Assembly: GCF_000024405.1 (NCBI RefSeq)
Contig: NC_013517.1
Location: forward strand, 4,247,989 to 4,311,988
Direction: 5' to 3'
DNA: 64,000 nt
From: Sebaldella termitidis ATCC 33386
Lineage (GTDB): Bacteria; Fusobacteriota; Fusobacteriia; Fusobacteriales; Leptotrichiaceae
Made by a program: the position numbers and the translations under genes. The notes under the pieces were generated by a model. That model saw only the letters and a program-made list of their open reading frames with translations. It searched no databases and was not told the DNA's origin. Shown here in pieces: positions 9,797-17,095 of the stretch (position 1 is its first letter; every line of letters starts with the position of its first letter).

Positions 9797-10648
9797 TCAA
9801 GCCTTATTTTTACTGTTGAATATCTCTATATGCATTTTTACATTCTCATAAGCACCTTCTATTTCCGCAGCATGAAGCTTGAAATAATCTATTTTCCCGT
9901 TATTATTTTCCGAATACATTTTTCTTACCATAGCTTCTACTGAATTAAATGTAGATGTGGCCACATTTATTTTATGTATCCCGAGTTCTATGCACTTTCT
10001 GAAATCTTTTTCGCTTATTCCGGAACCGCCGTGCAAAACAAGAGGAATATCCACTTCCTTGTTTATTTTATCCAAAATTTCAAAATTCAGTTCAGGATCA
10101 CCTTTATACTCTCCGTGTGCATTTCCTATCGCCACTGCCAGCGCATCAATGTTCGTGTCAGTATAAAATTTCAGTGCTTCCCTTACATCAGTGTAAATCA
10201 TTCCATGATCTTCTTTTCCATCTTCACTTCCGCCGACTTTCCCTATTTCAGCTTCCACAGTTACATTATATTTTTTTGCTTTTTCCATTACTGCCTTTGT
10301 TAACTCTATATTTTTTTCAAGAGGATGTGCCGACCCGTCAATCATAACAGAAGTAAAGCCCAGCTCCAGTGCCTCTTCTATTTTTCCCATACTTATCCCG
10401 TGATCCAGATGCACGGCTATCGGTACCTTCGAACTTTTGGCGGCTGCTATCATCATAGGCCCGATAAGATTCAGCGGCGAATAGTTTAGTCTTACTTCTG
10501 CTATCTGGAGTATAATCGGTGAGTTCAGCTCTTCAGCTGCTTTTACTGCCCCCATTATCATTTCCATATTAGCTATGCTAAAAGCTCCCACTCCGTATTT
10601 TTCCTGCTGTGCCTTGACAAGCAGACTTTTCATGTCTAATAATGGCAT
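9797..10648 (-). CDS. iolJ: 2-deoxy-5-keto-gluconate-6-phosphate aldolase (IolJ), class II aldolase family
   Basis: A 283-residue class II fructose-bisphosphate-aldolase-family protein, predicted to cleave 2-deoxy-5-keto-gluconate-6-phosphate to dihydroxyacetone phosphate and malonate semialdehyde. Zinc and substrate motifs are HLDHG near residue 85, MIDGSAHP, VEAEIGKVGG, LVLHGGSGI and NVATSTF. I placed the start at 10648 (second ATG) because its spacing from the AAGGAAG site is better and it aligns with the family start; 10654 is also possible. It is the first gene of the iol operon, downstream of a good promoter and divergent from the DeoR-type regulator. A plain FBP or tagatose-bisphosphate aldolase is the alternative, but context favours IolJ. 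Confidence 0.88.
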   Translation of the reverse strand: MPLLDMKSLLVKAQQEKYGVGAFSIANMEMIMGAVKAAEELNSPIILQIAEVRLNYSPLNLIGPMMIAAAKSSKVPIAVHLDHGISMGKIEEALELGFTSVMIDGSAHPLEKNIELTKAVMEKAKKYNVTVEAEIGKVGGSEDGKEDHGMIYTDVREALKFYTDTNIDALAVAIGNAHGEYKGDPELNFEILDKINKEVDIPLVLHGGSGISEKDFRKCIELGIHKINVATSTFNSVEAMVRKMYSENNNGKIDYFKLHAAEIEGAYENVKMHIEIFNSKNKA

Positions 10649-10742
10649 TTCCATACTTCCTTTCCCAAAGCTTTCCTTCGCAGTATATATGATTATATTT
10701 TTGTCACTTCTTGGTCATTTTATTTTTCATCATAATTACTTA

Positions 10743-10771
10743 TTTTTACCCTATTTTTTTTATTTTGTCAA
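10743..10771 (-). promoter_or_regulatory. Predicted iol operon promoter
   Basis: On the minus strand a perfect TTGACA (-35, 10766-10771) is followed after exactly 17 bp by TAAAAA (-10, 10743-10748). This is about 95 bp upstream of iolJ. The -35 region overlaps a TATTTTGTCAA sequence resembling the repeated motif in the iolJ-iolC spacer, so repressor binding here is plausible. Confidence 0.6.
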
Positions 10772-10874
10772 TTTTATTTTTTATTTTTTTAAAAAACTTT
10801 ATCAAACTTAACCAAAATATTACCATAAAAAATAATATTATACCAAAAATATATTCTTTTTTTTATAATATATA

Positions 10875-10903
10875 TTTACTTTTTACAAGTTTCATACTAT
10901 AAT
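10875..10903 (+). promoter_or_regulatory. Predicted promoter of the DeoR-type regulator
   Basis: TTTACT (10875-10880), a 17 bp spacer, then a perfect TATAAT (10898-10903) on the plus strand, about 125 bp ahead of the regulator start. The 378 bp intergenic region also holds the divergent iol promoter and is otherwise AT-rich without a coding frame. Confidence 0.6.
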
Positions 10904-11026
10904 GATAGTAAAGATATTAAAAAAACTATGTTCCTTTTAGTCTCAGAACTTAACCATTTTTTTATTGCAAACTCCGAAAAGATTCCATTTTTTTATATCT
11001 TTGACAATTTTTGAAAGGATGGCGTT

Positions 11027-11794
11027 ATGAAAACACACAGAATTAAGAATGTAGAAGAATACATACTAAAAAACGAATCTGTTTCACTGGATAAATTATG
11101 TGATGTATTTAAAGTTTCCAAAAACACTATTCGAAGAGATATTAAGGAGCTTTTAGAAAAAGGGAAAATAAAGAAAATATACGGCGGAGTTACGATAAAC
11201 CAGAAGAAACTGGTTCCCTTCGAGGAGAGAAACATAAAGAACCATGCAGAAAAAAAAGCTGCTGCAGAAATAGCGGCCGCATATATAAATGACGGAGATA
11301 TTATTTTTATTGATTCCGGAACTACCACTATGTGGCTCATTGATTTCCTTAAGAATAAAAGCATCACTATACTTACGAATAATCTGAGTGCAATAGTTTC
11401 GGCGCTTCCATATCCGAATTTGAATATTATTTCACTTGGCGGAACATTGAAAAGAAAAACAAATTCATTTGTAGGAAATTCTACTTCTCTGGTATTGAAA
11501 GATTACAATATCAGCAAAGCTTTTATGGCAGCTACAGGAATTTCCATTGCCAGAGGAGCTACGAATTCATCTGTTGAAGAATATGAACTGAAAAAACTAA
11601 TAGTAGAAAAGAGTGATGAGATTTTTCTAATCGTAGATTCATCAAAATTTGACAGTATTTCACTCATGACTTACTCACCGCTTGAAAATCTGGATTATAT
11701 CATCACAGATAAAACCCCGCCGAAAAAATACACTGATTTCTTCAGAAAAAACAAAATAAATCTGCTGACAGCAGAAAATCAAAATAAAAAATAA
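11027..11794 (+). CDS. DeoR-family transcriptional regulator, probable inositol operon repressor
   Basis: A 255-residue DeoR/GlpR protein. The N-terminal winged helix is SVSLDKLCDVFKVSKNTIRR (about residues 19-38) followed by KGKIKKIYGG. The C-terminal sensor domain has the family's IDSGTTTMWL effector-phosphate loop and LTNNLSAIV. It is divergent from the iol operon and preceded by AAAGGA. In Bacillus the iol repressor IolR is also DeoR-type and responds to a phosphorylated pathway intermediate, so an equivalent role is likely here. The effector is not shown by sequence. A hairpin terminator follows the stop codon. Confidence 0.88.
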   Translation: MKTHRIKNVEEYILKNESVSLDKLCDVFKVSKNTIRRDIKELLEKGKIKKIYGGVTINQKKLVPFEERNIKNHAEKKAAAEIAAAYINDGDIIFIDSGTTTMWLIDFLKNKSITILTNNLSAIVSALPYPNLNIISLGGTLKRKTNSFVGNSTSLVLKDYNISKAFMAATGISIARGATNSSVEEYELKKLIVEKSDEIFLIVDSSKFDSISLMTYSPLENLDYIITDKTPPKKYTDFFRKNKINLLTAENQNKK

Positions 11795-11806
11795 CCAGTT
11801 ACTAAC

Positions 11807-11833
11807 GGGCTGTTTTACACAGCTCTTTTTTTA
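11807..11833 (+). terminator. Rho-independent terminator after the DeoR-type regulator
   Basis: GGGCTG (11807-11812) and CAGCTC (11820-11825) form a 6 bp stem with one G-U pair, followed by a run of T residues. It starts 12 bp past the stop codon. Confidence 0.65.
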
Positions 11834-12088
11834 TTTCAATAATTAATGCGGGAAAATAGAATATAAAATAGTATTTAAAAGGCTAAAAATAATGTATACT
11901 AAAATTAATCCGGAAAAATATAAAATGGCTTCTAATGTTCACACGATGTGATTTTCCGAATTGTGTTTATGAAATAATTGTTAACGACATGGATACTTAT
12001 AAATAAAAAGTTTGCTAAAATGGCTGCTTTTGATAAAAATAATCAGGATTTTCCTGATACGAATTTAAGTGAAAAAGGAGAATATGAT

Positions 12089-12562
12089 ATGAGTAATATT
12101 CTGACTGTAACAAGTCCGGCTTTTGAAAATGAGGCTGTAATTCCAATACAATATACCGGGCGCGGAGAAGATATTTCACCGGAGCTGTATCTGTCTGCGA
12201 TAGATGGGAGAGCAAAATCTTTAGCTGTCATCATGGATGATATGAATCATCCCATTCCGGCTTATAATCATTGGATTATCTGGAATATTCCCGTGATGGA
12301 GATAATTCCTGAAAATATTGCTTACGGAGCGGATGTTGCCGAATTAGGCGGTGCTGTCCAGGGACGCGGATATGGAAAAAACCGTTATCGCGGACCAAAA
12401 CCTCCTTTCAACTGGCTGCATCTTTATCAATTTAATGTTTATGTGCTGGATTGTTTATTAGATTTATCATTCAAAGCCAGAAAAGGTAATTTAATTGCTG
12501 CTATGCAGGGGCATATATTACAAAAGGGAGCTCTGACCGGTTACTTTCAGAGCCACAGATAA
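12089..12562 (+). CDS. YbhB/YbcL-type phosphatidylethanolamine-binding-like (PEBP) protein
   Basis: A 157-residue PEBP/Raf-kinase-inhibitor-like protein of unknown physiological role. It shows the family's SPAFENEAVIPIQYTGRGED opening, the MDDMNHP version of the DPDAP ligand loop with WIIWNIP, and the GKNRYRGPKPP signature. The frame stays open upstream to 11978. I chose 12089 because AAAAGGAG lies 8 bp before it and the conserved domain begins immediately after; the upstream ATGs have no ribosome site. There is no signal peptide, so it is cytoplasmic. It stands alone, and the 293 bp before it contain no recognisable gene. Confidence 0.85.
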   Translation: MSNILTVTSPAFENEAVIPIQYTGRGEDISPELYLSAIDGRAKSLAVIMDDMNHPIPAYNHWIIWNIPVMEIIPENIAYGADVAELGGAVQGRGYGKNRYRGPKPPFNWLHLYQFNVYVLDCLLDLSFKARKGNLIAAMQGHILQKGALTGYFQSHR

Positions 12563-12767
12563 ACTTTATAGTTAGCTCTGCGGATTTATTCCGTTATTAT
12601 GCAGGGTGTAAACGATAAATAAGTAAATATAAAATAATCTCACTAAATGGGAAGGAAAATATTTGAAATTGTTATATTTTTACATGTAGGTTCTAAAAAT
12701 AAAGGAATAAATTTTGAATTGATCTGTTAACTTTATATTTTTTTCTAAAATTATTTTAAATCATATA

Positions 12768-12875
12768 AATTTTTTGAAAAAGACTGTCTGCCTCCTTTAC
12801 ATTGGAATTTTAGCGGTTTAAAATGACTCTAAAAAAATAAGAGGACAACATCAAAGTAATGATGTTATCCTCTCT
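12768..12875 (-). repeat. Dispersed repeat copy R1 with terminator-like hairpin
   Basis: Resembles R2 (15059-15206) and R3 (16939-17093): shared GAAAAAGACT..CTGCCT, a TTTAAAA/TTAAAA segment, then a hairpin. Here the hairpin is GAGGACAACATCA (12841-12853) against TGATGTTATCCTC (12860-12872), 13 bp with one wobble. On the minus strand it is followed by TTATTTTTTTAG, so it can act as a terminator for the broken gene ending at 12884. The rest of 12563-12767 is AT-rich with no gene seen. Confidence 0.75.
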
Positions 12876-12883
12876 ATTGAACT

Positions 12884-13181
12884 TTAATTTCCTGTAAATC
12901 TCACTATTGAAGGAAACGGCAGAGATTCAAATTTAAATATTATACTATCTCTATCAAACAATTCCAGACTATGTTTAGTTTTAGAAACTAAAAACATTAA
13001 ATTCAATGAATATGTGTTTAATATATTGTGGAATATATTCTTCATCTTTCTTACTAATAAGTATTCTTTCTTCATAGTTGCTTTTTAAAAGTTTATTTCT
13101 CCAATATGATGTTTGACTGATATCAAGAGCTACATCTTCAATATTTTCTGAATAAATTTTATACAAAGATTTTTCAATCAT
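12884..13181 (-). pseudogene. Frameshifted small gene, possible orphan immunity remnant
   Basis: The AAAAGGAG site precedes ATG at 13181 (MIEKSLYKIYSENIED). This frame stops near 12981 and the neighbouring frame continues as LVSKTKHSLELFDRDS to a stop at 12884. Removing one T in the T5 run near 12990 would join them into a 98-residue protein. I do not recognise the family. It has no signal peptide and is charged, and it ends against repeat R1, just as the CDI immunity gene and the ADP-ribosylglycohydrolase gene end against R3 and R2. The immunity role is therefore inference from position. Confidence 0.5.
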
Positions 13182-13296
13182 TTTATCAAATCTCCTTTTA
13201 TTTCTAGCCAATATAATTATTAATAAAATTTTAAAAATTTATTTTTTCTAAGTTAGCATAGACTATTTAATAATGTAATTATTATTTTAAATTTTT

Positions 13297-13545
13297 TCAC
13301 AAAAAATCTATTAATATACTTCCTACACCTTTATCCTTATCCGCTTTTAATAAAAGATTATCTTTCTTTTCTATAATATTAATTTCTAAACTATTTAGCG
13401 ATTCTTCTCCAATCTGTCTATTGAATATAGTATTGTAATTGCTATCTGCATCTTTAAATACTGATTCTAAATTTTTAAAAATTCATCAGTACAAGGCAAC
13501 TCCGTTTTCCCCAAAAAAGTCAATAAAGTTAAAGTTTTCTCAATA
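13297..13545 (-). pseudogene. Degenerate coding remnant (C-terminal fragment)
   Basis: Translating the minus strand gives IEKTLTLLTFLGKTELPCTD, then, after a one-base shift in a T5A5 run near 13480, NLESVFKDADSNYNTIFNRQ and on to KADKDKGVGSILIDFL with a TGA at 13297-13299. The composition and the continuity across the single shift look like former coding sequence. A further shift separates it from FISEVGILF just upstream. I cannot assign a family. It lies between sdpI and the broken gene at 12884-13181, and may be a decayed toxin tip or immunity gene. Confidence 0.45.
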
Positions 13546-13597
13546 AAAAAGTATACCTACTTCTGATATAAAAACAGACTGCTTATCAAAGTTTTAT

Positions 13598-14230
13598 TTA
13601 ATTTTTATGACCTGTAACATATATAATATATGAATAAACTGTAGGAATGACTACTAGAAAAAGAACAACAATCCAAATTGCCCACATAGTAATAAGTTGT
13701 AAAAAACTCAAAATTATTATCACAAATCCACTTGTTACCCATAAAAATCCTGCCATACGATGAGTTTTATTCCAGTTATCAGCATCATTAAGTGTCCACG
13801 GAACCCTTATTCCTACAACCTTATTTTGTCTGTTTTTCGGCAGATAGTTTCCGAATAAAAGAATTAATATACCTGCCAATACTGGTGCTATAAGCTGAAC
13901 AGGCTTATTTTGTCCGAGAGCAATAAACAAAGATACTGGTATACATATTACTGACAATATTGGTATAATCCACATATTAATTGTCTTCATCATTGCTGGT
14001 AAATCTGCTTTTTTGGGTACAAAATATACAAATAAATTTATCCCTGCAAAAATAAAAGGTAAAACAAAGCAAACAACAGCTTTTGGCAAATAATTGTCAG
14101 CCTGACCTGCTATATTAAAATGAACAGGAATTTCACCCGGCAATTCCGGATATAATACAGTTGATAAAACTATCGGCAGTAAGCAAACACTTGTTGTTAA
14201 TATTAATAACATATCAATTTTCTTTTTCAT
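13598..14230 (-). CDS. SdpI/DUF1648-family membrane protein, probable toxin immunity protein
   Basis: A 210-residue membrane protein with about six hydrophobic helices. The N-terminal DUF1648 segment LPGEIPVHFNIAGQADNYLP, followed later by VVGIRVPWTLNDADNWNKTH, is the hallmark of SdpI, the Bacillus membrane protein that protects against the SdpC toxin and relays its presence to SdpR. I chose 14230 because GGAGGT precedes that ATG; the longer frame has no such site. It overlaps the end of the ArsR-type gene by 17 bp, so the two are translated together. No SdpC-like toxin gene is visible, so it looks like an orphan immunity/sensor pair. Confidence 0.85.
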   Translation of the reverse strand: MKKKIDMLLILTTSVCLLPIVLSTVLYPELPGEIPVHFNIAGQADNYLPKAVVCFVLPFIFAGINLFVYFVPKKADLPAMMKTINMWIIPILSVICIPVSLFIALGQNKPVQLIAPVLAGILILLFGNYLPKNRQNKVVGIRVPWTLNDADNWNKTHRMAGFLWVTSGFVIIILSFLQLITMWAIWIVVLFLVVIPTVYSYIIYVTGHKN

Positions 14231-14495
14231 TATTATTACCTCCAAATTGTGAGATCCAAAGCATGATTTCTTCAAATACACTGGCATTTAACTGATAAAA
14301 TATAAAATTTTTTTTCTTTTCTTCAAAAATTAAACCCGCTTTTTTTAACTGCGACAAATGATATGAAATTGTTGCATTTGTCATATCAAAGTGTTCACAA
14401 ATCTCTCCTGCAGACATTTTTCGTTTTTTGAGCAGTATCAGTATATCTCGTCTTACAGGATCAGCTAATGCCTTAAACATCTCATGAAATCCCAT
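14214..14495 (-). CDS. ArsR/SdpR-family repressor
   Basis: A 93-residue winged-helix repressor. It opens MGFHEMFKALADPVRRDILI, then KMSAGEICEHFDMTNATISY gives the helix-turn-helix, with an FYQLNASVFEEI tail. No metal-binding cysteine motif is seen, which fits SdpR-type rather than metal-sensing ArsR. The start is fixed by AAGGGG and by the promoter at 14542-14570, which excludes the upstream ATG at 14570. It overlaps sdpI. Palindromic CTATTTAGA/TCTAAATAG boxes at its own promoter suggest autoregulation. Confidence 0.88.
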   Translation of the reverse strand: MGFHEMFKALADPVRRDILILLKKRKMSAGEICEHFDMTNATISYHLSQLKKAGLIFEEKKKNFIFYQLNASVFEEIMLWISQFGGNNNEKEN

Positions 14496-14517
14496 AATTT
14501 CCCCTTTCTTGCCAATT

Positions 14518-14597
14518 CTATTTAGATGTTTTTCTAAATAGATTGTAGCATCTATAAGATGAAAAATCAAGAACTATTTCGATAATTTTCTAAATAG
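14518..14597 (-). promoter_or_regulatory. sdpR promoter with palindromic operator boxes
   Basis: On the minus strand TTGATT (14565-14570), a 17 bp spacer and TACAAT (14542-14547) form a good promoter. CTATTTAGA (14518-14526) and TCTAAATAG (14533-14541) make a 9 bp perfect inverted repeat directly over the expected transcription start. A third TCTAAATAG lies upstream at 14589-14597. The spacing suits autorepression by the ArsR/SdpR protein. Confidence 0.7.
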
Positions 14598-14615
14598 AGA
14601 TAGTTCACTCATTGG

Positions 14616-15041
14616 TGGACTGGTCACCAAATTTAGGACCACTTTTTTTACTTAACTAGCTCTATTTATTTTTAATTTATTTTTTTAATTGTTCTCCATA
14701 TTCTACTGGACTCAAATAACCCAATTTCTCCTGTATTCTCTATCTTTTGCTTCCAATAATTTCTTTAATTTCACAATTTCTAAATAACTTGTTTCATCTT
14801 TATACTTCTCTTTTATTTCTTTCTTCTCTCGTTTTAACCATTCTCTTATTGTATTTGAACTTACTCCTGGGATAGATACTTCTTCGTCTTCCCTTGAATA
14901 TACAGTTCTACTATCATTTTCTTAAATTCTTCTGTATATCTCTTCCCTAAGTTTTTTTCCATTCCTATCATTCCCAATTTTTAGTTTATCACAACTTCAC
15001 TTTTCTTCACACTCATTGTCCTAAAATTTGGGTCCGATCCA
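14616..15041 (-). mobile_element. Internally deleted IS3-family element, copy A
   Basis: About 426 bp bounded by TG...CA ends in imperfect 24 bp inverted repeats (14616-14639 and 15018-15041, sharing CCAAATTT and AGGAC). Inside, a decayed orfA start (MEKNLGKRYTEEFKKMIV) is broken by about 7 bp of deletions relative to copy B. It is joined directly to the end of orfB (EKLGYLSPVEYEEQLKK, the usual IS3-family C-terminus). The catalytic core is missing, so it cannot move itself. No convincing target duplication is seen. Confidence 0.85.
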
Positions 15042-15058
15042 CTTGAGTCCTATTCTCG

Positions 15059-15206
15059 AACTCCTTCTGAGGTCGTCCTGAGCCCATAGAACGTTTTTTA
15101 TGGAAAAGACTACCTGCCTTCCTTGTCTCTGAATTTTGATGGGCTTAAAACGGCTCTGAGGAAAAAGAAAAAGGATAACATCGAAATGACATTATCCTCA
15201 TCTTCT
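15059..15206 (-). repeat. Dispersed repeat copy R2 with hairpin
   Basis: Shares with R3 ACTCCTTCTGAGGTCGTCCT-like sequence, GAGCCC, TTTTTTATGGAAAAGACTAC, TTGTCTCTGAA, CTTAAAA and a terminal hairpin GGATAACATC/GACATTATCC (about 15173-15199). It lies 11 bp past the stop of the ADP-ribosylglycohydrolase gene and may serve as its terminator. Confidence 0.8.
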
Positions 15207-15216
15207 ATTAATACCT

Positions 15217-16377
15217 CTATTTTTTATTAAAACTCAACAATAATTCATATATATCTCTTTTCCGAGCTAAACATTGTATCCAGTTATTATTTATTGAATC
15301 AAATCCGTAATAAATTCCTGCTAATCCTCCTGCAAGTGCTCCTATTGTATCTGTATCATCTCCTAAATTTATTGCTGTAAATATAGATTCTTCATAATTA
15401 TGTGATAATAAAAAACTCCATATAGCAGCTTCTAACGTATCTACCACATATCCAGAAGATGAAATTTCATTTTTAGATAATAAATATATTTCACCATTCA
15501 GCAATCTGCGAAAATATAATAGTTCATCCTGATATTTGTCAAAACAATATTTTTCCACAAATTTTATAGATTCTTCATATGATTCCATTTTACTTTTTGA
15601 TTTAATAAGGTTTATTGCCATTTCCGTGTAGATTATACATGCTAGATTTGATCTCTTATGTGCATGAGTTAATGATGATACTTCTTCAATAATTCTGACT
15701 TTTTCAAAACTTCCTGTATCTTTCAAATAATATGCTAATGGTAGTATTCTCATTAAAGAACCATTTCCGTTTGAATTCTCACTGTTGCCACCACAAAATT
15801 CCAAAGGTTCTCCCATGGATATCTGCTGAATTGCTAAAACTGTTGTATTACCAATATCAAATACTTTGCCATGAGGGGTCCAAAGGGCATTAAAATAAAA
15901 TTCTAAAAATTTATCTGCAATATCTCTTAAATCATATCCATTTTTTAGACTATCAATCAAACATAAAGTTAAAGATGTATCATCAGACCAAGTTCCAAAA
16001 TATTGATGATGTGTGCCATAGGCTCTCATCTCATGTACTTCATCTTTTTCTCTTTCTTCCCTCGATTCAAATTCTACAGGGACACCTAATGCATCACCAA
16101 CGCAAAAACCAAAGATTCCTGATAATAAGTCTCCCAGTTCTTTATTATTTTTCTTTATTAATAATGGGTCTTTTGATTTAAATTTAGGACATTCTTTTTT
16201 GCATCTCCGAACATCATTTGGCTTTATCTCCTTATAAGCTAAGCACTTTACAGCATCATTTTTAATCACATTGGCGCAAATTTCACATTGTGGTGAAGAC
16301 ACTAAAAATGTTGCCCCCGATTTTCTATCTATTTCCCAACGTTCTTTCATAGATAGTTGTCTATTTTTATTCTTCAT
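15217..16377 (-). CDS. ADP-ribosylglycohydrolase (DraG/ARH family) with N-terminal cysteine cluster
   Basis: A 386-residue protein. From about residue 80 it is an ADP-ribosylglycohydrolase, which removes ADP-ribose from modified targets with a two-metal centre: GDALGVPVEF, GTWSDDTSL, GNGSLMRILPLA, THAH and NLGDDTDTIGALAGGLAG carry the metal-binding Asp/Thr residues. Residues about 29-66 are an extra segment with five cysteines (CEIC, CLA, CKKEC), possibly metal-binding, not part of the standard domain. Start 16377 follows AGAGGA. It is bracketed by two dead IS copies and repeats R2/R3, just beyond the CDI locus. ARH domains are known as immunity proteins against ADP-ribosyltransferase toxins, so an orphan immunity role is likely but inferred. 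Confidence 0.88.
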   Translation of the reverse strand: MKNKNRQLSMKERWEIDRKSGATFLVSSPQCEICANVIKNDAVKCLAYKEIKPNDVRRCKKECPKFKSKDPLLIKKNNKELGDLLSGIFGFCVGDALGVPVEFESREEREKDEVHEMRAYGTHHQYFGTWSDDTSLTLCLIDSLKNGYDLRDIADKFLEFYFNALWTPHGKVFDIGNTTVLAIQQISMGEPLEFCGGNSENSNGNGSLMRILPLAYYLKDTGSFEKVRIIEEVSSLTHAHKRSNLACIIYTEMAINLIKSKSKMESYEESIKFVEKYCFDKYQDELLYFRRLLNGEIYLLSKNEISSSGYVVDTLEAAIWSFLLSHNYEESIFTAINLGDDTDTIGALAGGLAGIYYGFDSINNNWIQCLARKRDIYELLLSFNKK

Positions 16378-16446
16378 TTTATTCCTCTTTGTTTAATTTA
16401 AATATGGTTTCTTATTCATAACTTGAACATTTCTTCCTTTATTTTT

Positions 16447-16877
16447 TGTCCTAGTCCCCAAATTTAGGACTACTTTTTTACTTAACTAACTCTATTTATT
16501 TTAATTTCTTTTTTTAATTGTTCTTCGTATTCTACTGGACTCAAATAACCCAATTTCTCCTATATTCTCTATCTTTTTCTTCCAATAATTTCTTTAATTT
16601 CACAATTTCTAAATAACTTGTTTTATCTTTATTCTTCTCTTTTATTTCTTTCTTCTCTCGTTTTAACCATTCTCTTATTGTATTTGAGCTTACTCTATAC
16701 TCCTGAGATAGATACTTTTTCGTCTTCCCTTGAGTATACAGTTCTACTATCATTTTCTTAAATTCTTCTGTATACCTTTTCCCTAAGTTTTTTTCCATTC
16801 CTATCACTCCCAATTTTTAGTTTATCGTAACTTCACTTTTCTTTACACTCGTTGTCCTAAAATTTAGGTCCAATCCA
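16447..16877 (-). mobile_element. Internally deleted IS3-family element, copy B
   Basis: About 431 bp with TG...CA ends and imperfect 24 bp inverted repeats (16447-16470 and 16854-16877, again sharing AAATTTAGGAC/GTCCTAAAATTT). It has the same architecture as copy A: orfA joined to the last ~25 codons of orfB (EKLGYLSPVEYEEQLKK) with the middle missing at the same place. Both copies therefore descend from one deletion derivative that spread or was duplicated. T-rich flanks prevent judging a target duplication. Confidence 0.87.
16541..16798 (-). pseudogene. IS3-family transposase OrfA remnant
   Basis: An 85-residue frame within IS copy B. MEKNLGKRYTEEFKKMIVEL and the helix-turn-helix QEYRVSSNTIREWLKREKKE match the IS3/IS150-type OrfA, followed by a leucine-zipper-like LKKLLEEKDREY. 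It ends prematurely (RRNWVI) where it reads out of frame into the retained orfB tail. It lacks any DDE domain. The DNA-binding half could still bind element ends, but no active transposase is encoded here. Confidence 0.82.
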
Positions 16878-16938
16878 TTTTTATGCCGACTTACCCTAGA
16901 CATATCCCATCAAATTTATTTTCTGGATTCCATAACTA

Positions 16939-17093
16939 GACTCCTTCTAAGTTCGTCCTGAGCCCGTAGAGCATTTTTTATGGAAAAGACTACATTTGTT
17001 TCCCTGTCTCTGAAATTCGAAGAGCTTAAAATGGACTTGAAATAAAAGGAAAGGATAACATCAAATTAATGAGGCTATCCATCCTAACTTTAA
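16939..17093 (-). repeat. Dispersed repeat copy R3 with hairpin
   Basis: The best-preserved copy of the R repeat, adjoining the stop of the CDI immunity gene (17096). It shares with R2 the CTCCTTCTAAGTTCGTCCTG-like start, GAGCCCGTAGA, TTTTTTATGGAAAAGACTAC, CTGTCTCTGAA and GAGCTTAAAA. It ends with GGATAACATCA/TGAGGCTATCC (about 17051-17080), able to form a stem and probably terminate the cdiA-cdiI transcript. Confidence 0.8.
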
Positions 17094-17095
17094 GC

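Noticed and set aside
10993-11367. 124-codon minus-strand frame over the DeoR-type gene
   Set aside because: It lies opposite a clear regulator gene and has no family features or ribosome site.
11939-11951. TCACA-CGA-TGTGA palindrome as a possible CRP-type site
   Set aside because: Half-sites are in the reverse order of the CRP consensus and the spacing is wrong; may be chance.
12768-17093. Short frames within the R repeats as conserved small genes
   Set aside because: The frames differ and break between the three copies; only the nucleotide pattern and hairpin are kept.
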